In this document: positions 13,643 to 17,729 of the stretch, in pieces
How the letters are laid out: every line of letters starts with the position of its first letter
Position numbering within the stretch: position 1 is the first letter of the stretch
Assembly: GCA_002493635.1 (NCBI GenBank)
Contig: DKZL01000058.1
Span: 1-17,729, forward strand
Reading direction: 5' to 3'
DNA length: 17,729 nucleotides
Source: Ruminococcaceae bacterium UBA7075
GTDB lineage: Bacteria; Bacillota; Clostridia; Oscillospirales; Acutalibacteraceae
Translations under genes and position numbers: made by a program
Notes under the pieces: model-generated
What the model was told of the DNA's origin: nothing
The model's database searches: none
The model's input: the letters and a program-made list of their open reading frames with translations, nothing else

Positions 13643-15154
13643 TTAAAATCCGATAGACTGAATGTCGTCAGCTTCCGAGGTTTCCTCGGCAACTGCAATT
13701 CCCATTTCTTCCTTAATTCGCTTTGCTTCCTCGGCTTTCCAATCGTTGTCCTTGCTGTCGCCGTAAAGCTCATCAATGCCCGCCTCAATGCTCATAATTC
13801 CGCTTTGTCTTGCCTTGCCGACTGTTTCAACCTGACTTTCAAATGACGGATTGGCATATTCACCAAAATTCAGAGTAACCTCTAAATCGTCCGACACAAG
13901 CGGCTGATTATTAATTAACGCATTGACATTCAGCGCAGTTTTTACAAGCTTAGGTATAACGCTTTCGAGCAACTCAACATAGCTCTGTCGGGTGTAGAGC
14001 GTTGTCTTTTCCTTTTCCCTCTGTGCTTCTGCGTTATCAAGCTTTTTGACATCAATTCCGAGTGTTGAAGGACTAATAACGCCCTGCAAGCAAAGGTCAA
14101 GAGCCGTAATATATGAGCTTAAATAGCTTTCGTGCTGGATTGTCGGGCTTTCAGTATAAATGCGATTGCCGTTGCCGCTCTCACTCATATCGTTATCGAC
14201 CATAATAAAACGATTGTCAAATGCATTCGGCTTGACAGACTTGCCTGTATCGGGATTTTTCGGAATCATACAATCAGGTATGTACTGCTTTGTTCTGCCG
14301 GCTCTGAGTGCGTCCATCCACTGCGACCACGCTTCATCAAGGCTGTCAAAGGCTTCATCTTTGTCCTCGATAAGGCTCTTTCCTCTTCCTTTGTACTGCG
14401 ACGATTTGCCGAAAATCACCGGCACTGCCCACATTACGGCCTTGTCAAAGGTTACGCCCTTACCCTCAATCCAGCTTGTTTCTTCAATCGAATTGAGTGG
14501 CACTTCCTTGCCGGAATCATCCTCAAGCTCATACTTGATATATCCGTAGCCGTAGCTTTCTTCAAATCGGTATCGCTTGCCCTTGCTTACATATTCGGTA
14601 TAAAAATCAATTCCTCTGATTCGCCCACGGTTGCGCTTGAATTTTACACGCTCGGCAGGAAACCACTCGATAATCGGAAAATCCGAAACATCCTTATCAA
14701 AAGAGAATTTGAATGCTCCGTCACCGACAATTCCGATATCAGCGAGCATTGTTTTAAGCGTTTCGTCAAGCTTGCTGTCCTTTTCAATATCTGCCCACTT
14801 TTCAGCATAACTTGTGCTGTTTTTGCTTGCGATTTCAACCCCGTTGTAGTCGGACATTACTATTTTTGCTATCGTATCGACAATCAGTGACGCAAGCGGT
14901 ATGTGAATTTTGCGGATTTCCATTCCTGCCGTCATTCTTGATTTCCAGAACATTTCATTTGGCACATCAAGCTGACTGTAAAGCTGTGAAAGCTGCTTGC
15001 TCTTGCCTGCATACCATATTCTGTTTTTAGCGCAGGATGTCAGAAAATCCATATTTTCGTCAATAATTATAAGTGACTTATTCGCAGGATTGACCTGTAA
15101 AAAATGCCACATTCCCTGTCTTATTTTATCAGCCATAAAGTTTATCAGCCCCAT
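13643..15154 (-). CDS. Portal protein, SPP1 gp6-like (503 aa)
   Basis: The product is of the usual portal length and has the SPP1 gp6-type pattern: an N-terminal helical part (WHFLQVNPANKSLIIIDENM), a central part with SQWMDALRAGRTKQYIPDCM, a GVISPSTLGIDVKK segment, and an acidic C-terminal tail typical of the family. It forms the dodecameric ring for DNA packaging and the base of the head-tail joint. The ATG shares one base with the terminase stop (TAATG), with AGGAAGTG upstream. Family assignment is confident from the conserved segments and the terminase-portal-minor head order. Confidence 0.9.
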   Translation of the reverse strand: MGLINFMADKIRQGMWHFLQVNPANKSLIIIDENMDFLTSCAKNRIWYAGKSKQLSQLYSQLDVPNEMFWKSRMTAGMEIRKIHIPLASLIVDTIAKIVMSDYNGVEIASKNSTSYAEKWADIEKDSKLDETLKTMLADIGIVGDGAFKFSFDKDVSDFPIIEWFPAERVKFKRNRGRIRGIDFYTEYVSKGKRYRFEESYGYGYIKYELEDDSGKEVPLNSIEETSWIEGKGVTFDKAVMWAVPVIFGKSSQYKGRGKSLIEDKDEAFDSLDEAWSQWMDALRAGRTKQYIPDCMIPKNPDTGKSVKPNAFDNRFIMVDNDMSESGNGNRIYTESPTIQHESYLSSYITALDLCLQGVISPSTLGIDVKKLDNAEAQREKEKTTLYTRQSYVELLESVIPKLVKTALNVNALINNQPLVSDDLEVTLNFGEYANPSFESQVETVGKARQSGIMSIEAGIDELYGDSKDNDWKAEEAKRIKEEMGIAVAEETSEADDIQSIGF

Positions 15155-16515
15155 TATTTTTCACTTCCTATTTTGCCCTTGTGCGGTATCCAAGCGTACT
15201 GGTCGGCATTGATTGTATGGTCGTGTCCGTCCTCGGGTATGTTGTCTTTTTCTTCAAGCCACGAATACAATTCCATTTCTGTGATTGAGTTCACGCAATG
15301 GTCGAGTATGTAATAATAGCCTTTCTGAATCCAACCGAGCATAAGCATAATTCGGTCGATAATCGGCAGCTTTTTCCACGCATTTTCAAAGTTGTAAATA
15401 CAGCCGTTATTGCGCTTGTACTTCTTAAATTCGGTAATTGTTGCCTGGTCGGCACTGTCTATAAAAGCCGTTCTCGCAAATCCCCATTCCTTTCGATTGC
15501 GCTCAAGAAATTTTATGAATTTGTCAACCGTATCAGACGGAGCTATCGGTGTTTGCAACTCGGCATTGTTATACACTTCTTCATCAAGCCGGATATACTT
15601 GCCTTTGTTTGTTATGCCGCCGAATATCATTGCAATAGTATCGGGCGATTTCTGCGAATATGCAGTGTCAAGTCCTGCGGTAAATTGAAAAAAATGCTCT
15701 TTGTGCCTGTCGTTGTTAAGAAACTGCTTTGCCCAAGCCTTTGACTTAATGTGCAATTTTCGGTCAAAGTTCGGGAATACAAGTCCGGTAGAACGACCTC
15801 GCAAGCCTTGAATTTTATTCTTGTAAATCTTCGTGCCTTTTGGAGTATTTGTCAGAACTCGGTCAAGCTCTTCCTTTTTCAGTCCGAGATTATGAGCAAA
15901 AGAAAAGAACCAATGCACCCAACCGGGCTTTGGCTCTTCTCGTAATTCGTTTAATATTTCAATCGGCGTTTCATCTTTCCACTTCGGGAGTGGTCGGGAA
16001 CAGTTAATATATTCCTTGTAAACAGGCAAATTCGGGTCATCGGGATTGAGCGTTGCCATAAAATAATCGGCTCGCATTGACGCTTCACGCACAAATTCAA
16101 TATCTGCTGTGTTGATTTCGTCAACATAAAGACAGCCGTACTGACCGCCAAGTGCTTTTTTCCATTTTTCTTTGTCACCGTAACCCATTACATAGATTAC
16201 TTTGTCGCCCTTTGATGTATGAAACAGAATATGCGAAATCTTATCGCCTTTCGTTCCGTTGCCGTTATATTCGACAAGCTCTCCGAAATCGTCAATAATT
16301 CCAAGGTCTTTGTTGATAATATTCTTTTCAGCCGTTCCTATGTCTTTGGCGGCTATAATATGGAGTTTCTTAGGTGACTGTGTGACTTTAAGCATAAACT
16401 TAAAAAGTCCGACAGTCGTTTTGCCTGCCATTGTCGTACCCTCAAGGAATTCAACAGGAGCGTTACAGCGCAGAAACGCTTTATATTTTTTTGACAGAAT
16501 TAATCTGTTATTCAT
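15154..16515 (-). CDS. terL: Terminase large subunit (453 aa)
   Basis: Motor motifs are visible: a Walker A-like G-T-T-M-A-G-K-T-T at residues 26-34 and a Walker B C-L-Y-V-D-E at 128-133. In the nuclease half, D283 (in GLDTAYSQKSPDT), D353 (FIDSADQ) and D432/D438 (HDHTINADQYAW) are the likely metal-binding acidic residues of an RNase H-like fold. The set is that of a PBSX-type (Terminase_3-like) large subunit. It cuts concatemeric DNA and pumps it through the portal. The ATG overlaps the small-subunit stop by eight bases (ATGAATAA), so the two are coupled. Confidence 0.93.
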   Translation of the reverse strand: MNNRLILSKKYKAFLRCNAPVEFLEGTTMAGKTTVGLFKFMLKVTQSPKKLHIIAAKDIGTAEKNIINKDLGIIDDFGELVEYNGNGTKGDKISHILFHTSKGDKVIYVMGYGDKEKWKKALGGQYGCLYVDEINTADIEFVREASMRADYFMATLNPDDPNLPVYKEYINCSRPLPKWKDETPIEILNELREEPKPGWVHWFFSFAHNLGLKKEELDRVLTNTPKGTKIYKNKIQGLRGRSTGLVFPNFDRKLHIKSKAWAKQFLNNDRHKEHFFQFTAGLDTAYSQKSPDTIAMIFGGITNKGKYIRLDEEVYNNAELQTPIAPSDTVDKFIKFLERNRKEWGFARTAFIDSADQATITEFKKYKRNNGCIYNFENAWKKLPIIDRIMLMLGWIQKGYYYILDHCVNSITEMELYSWLEEKDNIPEDGHDHTINADQYAWIPHKGKIGSEK

Positions 16516-17050
16516 CTTCGCTCATCTGCTTTATAAGGTCGTCAAGCTTCGACTGCTCGGCTTTGAGCGTGCCAGAAACTTCGACCTTATCCTTAAACAT
16601 TCCAAGATGTTTTCCGAGCAATTCAAGAGCCTTAACCTTGTCGCAGGTTTCAACCGATATTCCGAACTTCGTTTGCTTGATTCCTGCAATCGCCTTTTTC
16701 TGCTGAGCCGTCAACTCGTCTGTATTTTTTAATTCCACATCAGGATATTCAACGGCATTACCCATATCGTCAACACTTTGTTTTGTTACAACCTTACTGT
16801 AATCAGCACCGTTTGAAAACGCAATCGCCGCAAGCTCCCTGACAACCATATCCTGTGTTATCTCGGTTCTGACTTCACGGTCTTTCATTTGATTGCTAAT
16901 TTCATTCTGAACCTTAACATTTATTAACAGCCTTGCGCCTTGTTCGGCTGCCGTTCTTTCAGAATATCCTGCCCTGATTGCCGCCTGAGTGGCATTAAGG
17001 TCAATCAGGTATTCATCTACAAATCTTTTCTGTTTTTCAGTCAATGCCAT
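16508..17050 (-). CDS. terS: Terminase small subunit (180 aa)
   Basis: Residues 1-60 (MALTEKQKRFVDEYLIDLNA, then TQAAIRAGYSERTAAEQG) are the helix-turn-helix DNA-binding domain of the Terminase_2 family, and the rest has the helical, Lys/Glu-rich C-terminal part typical of it (ALELLGKHLGMFKDKVEVSG). It recognises the packaging site and regulates the large subunit. AGAGGTGAG precedes the ATG. A hairpin (17114-17084) and the candidate late promoter lie upstream. The type of packaging (cos or pac) cannot be told from this. Confidence 0.92.
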   Translation of the reverse strand: MALTEKQKRFVDEYLIDLNATQAAIRAGYSERTAAEQGARLLINVKVQNEISNQMKDREVRTEITQDMVVRELAAIAFSNGADYSKVVTKQSVDDMGNAVEYPDVELKNTDELTAQQKKAIAGIKQTKFGISVETCDKVKALELLGKHLGMFKDKVEVSGTLKAEQSKLDDLIKQMSEDE

Positions 17051-17083
17051 TCAGGCTCACCTCTTTTCAAAATTTGCAAAGTA

Positions 17084-17114
17084 AAACCGCCCACAAATTA
17101 AATGCAGGCGGTTT
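17084..17114 (-). terminator. Hairpin in the leader of the late operon
   Basis: AAACCGCC and GGCGGTTT form an 8-bp stem with a 15-base AT-rich loop, followed on the minus strand by TACTTTGC and on the plus strand by ATTTTAAG. It is a weak terminator in either direction and stands between the candidate late promoter and terS, where it could attenuate the operon. It shares the ATAAACCGCC arm with the toxin-locus terminator. Confidence 0.45.
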
Positions 17115-17170
17115 ATTTTAAGGAGAATTATCAAATGAGCGTTGTTGTTTTGTATGTTTCTACATTTTAT

Positions 17171-17203
17171 ATTATAACACACCCATTCGGGACAACGGGA
17201 CAA
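17171..17203 (-). promoter_or_regulatory. Candidate late promoter with tandem activator site
   Basis: On the minus strand TGTTATAAT gives a perfect -10 (17176-17171) with an extended TGn element, but no -35 hexamer at 16-18 bases. Instead there are two tandem copies of TTGTCCCG (17203-17196 and 17195-17188). Start is expected near 17164, giving a leader of about 115 nt before terS. A missing -35 with tandem repeats suggests activator-dependent transcription. Confidence 0.6.
17188..17203. repeat. Perfect tandem repeat of CGGGACAA
   Basis: Two exact, adjacent 8-bp copies (17188-17195, 17196-17203), placed 12-27 bases upstream of the -10 of the candidate late promoter. This spot fits an operator for the regulator encoded just upstream, or a terminase recognition site. 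Confidence 0.6.
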
Positions 17204-17210
17204 ATTTAAT

Positions 17211-17573
17211 TTACCAATGATATCTGTAACACATTTTTTTGATACTATCAACAGTATTGTTTCCTCCCACTTGCAACGCAATCTTTGCCCAGCTGTAATG
17301 TAGGCTCAGTCGCATAAACAAACAATTTTCCTCAAAGATATCTCTCGACAGACGATTTAACGCTGAATTGCGTAATATCTCAAGGTTTTGAATTTCTCTT
17401 TGTATGTCCGTAATTTGAGTTACAGCATTACCTATTTTATCCGAAGCATTGCCCGAACCTGGAGTATCGGACAGCTTAACGGCTGTATTTGTAGCCTCGC
17501 TTTCAAGGCGGATAACCTTTGCTTTTAGCCCTGAAATTTCCTTATTTATGTGCTTAATTTCTCTTGCAGTCAA
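17211..17573 (-). CDS. ArpU / DUF1492-like late transcription regulator (120 aa)
   Basis: The start is taken as the TTG at 17573, which has GGAGG 8 bases upstream; the frame remains open for 9 more codons without a site. The sequence has a long N-terminal helix (EIKHINKEISGLKAKVIRLE), the TPGSGNASDKIGNAVTQI motif typical of DUF1492 (where the usual form is SDMPRGGG-SDKIG), then a sigma-region-4-like C-terminal helix-turn-helix (LSLHYSWAKIALQVG...TVDSIKKMCYRYHW). Such proteins switch on late genes in Firmicute phages. It ends 35 bases upstream of the -10 of the candidate late promoter, which fits this role. Assignment is by pattern; confirmation would need a profile search. Confidence 0.75.
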   Translation of the reverse strand: MTAREIKHINKEISGLKAKVIRLESEATNTAVKLSDTPGSGNASDKIGNAVTQITDIQREIQNLEILRNSALNRLSRDIFEENCLFMRLSLHYSWAKIALQVGGNNTVDSIKKMCYRYHW

Positions 17574-17729
17574 TATTCTCACCTCCCGCCCCGACCGCAC
17601 CCGGGGAGATTATTTGTTCGCAAACATATTCGATGTATGTGTGTTTATATAATCCGCCGTGCGGGGCTGATATAGGTTATTGAAATATAATAACATCTCG
17701 TTTAATATAGTGATTGTGGTGTGATAAAA
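17574..17729. other. Upstream region of the regulator gene, no gene seen
   Basis: No convincing coding frame. The region holds a GC-rich stretch (17586-17606) with a 5-bp CCCCG/CGGGG stem right before the ribosome binding site, a second GC-rich block (17655-17667) that could pair with it (GTGCGGGGC against GCCCCG-ACC-GCAC), and a 12-bp dyad TGTTCGCAAACA at 17615-17626. The rest is AT-rich. A promoter of the regulator could lie here, but no clear -35/-10 pair was found. Confidence 0.45.

Noticed and set aside
14132..14890. 252-codon plus-strand frame opposite the portal gene
   Set aside because: Complement of a well-supported portal gene; Cys/His/Leu-rich composition typical of antisense frames, no upstream ribosome binding site.
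17615..17640. Possible LexA (SOS) box
   Set aside because: CGAATATGTTTG resembles but does not match the Firmicute consensus CGAAC-N4-GTTCG in spacing; kept only as an unassigned dyad.
1..17729. CRISPR arrays, tRNA or rRNA genes, insertion sequences, attachment sites
   Set aside because: No spaced repeats, cloverleaf-like gene, transposase or integrase, or terminal repeats were seen; the window lies inside a structural gene block.

Overview
The window is the head and tail gene block of a siphophage or prophage of a low-GC Firmicute, probably a gut clostridium of the Ruminococcus/Eubacterium type. The host is inferred from codon style, strong AGGAGG ribosome binding sites and the phage protein families; the sequence does not fix the species. 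Essentially every gene is on the minus strand, so the late operon reads from the right end (about 17.6 kb) to the left end (position 1), where the last gene runs off the window.

Layout in transcription order: an ArpU/DUF1492-type late regulator (17573-17211); an intergenic region with a candidate activator-dependent late promoter; small and large terminase; SPP1-gp6-like portal; a minor head protein carrying an extra C-terminal zinc-metalloprotease-like domain (13640-11961); a small Cys/His protein; a 55-residue protein; DUF4355 scaffold; major capsid protein; a small coiled-coil protein; four head-to-tail connection genes (including Minor_capsid_1/2/3-like proteins); tail tube protein; tail assembly chaperone with its frameshift-dependent extension; then, after a two-part interruption, the tape measure protein, a DUF6711-like protein, a tail tip protein and the start of a receptor-binding/fibre protein.

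The interruption (about 5.93-6.97 kb) lies between the chaperone and the tape measure gene and holds two independently transcribed cargo units (morons). The first is a lipoprotein with its own near-consensus promoter and a hairpin after it. The second looks like a complete type I toxin-antitoxin locus: a 28-residue hydrophobic peptide, an antisense RNA driven by a perfect TTGACA/TATAAT promoter on the plus strand, a 12-bp terminator stem over the toxin's 3' end, imperfect direct repeats at the two 5' ends, a hairpin over the toxin's ribosome binding site, and a UUCG-loop terminator closing the toxin mRNA. The architecture resembles the par (Fst) addiction module. I know of no description of this particular locus, but I could not search.

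Other points: the chaperone extension has no start codon and needs a -1 frameshift; the DUF6711-like gene appears to start at ATT; the AT-rich metalloprotease tail of the minor head protein suggests a virion-delivered effector; and several intrinsic terminators lie inside the late operon, implying attenuation or antitermination. I saw no tRNA, rRNA, CRISPR array, insertion sequence or attachment site.
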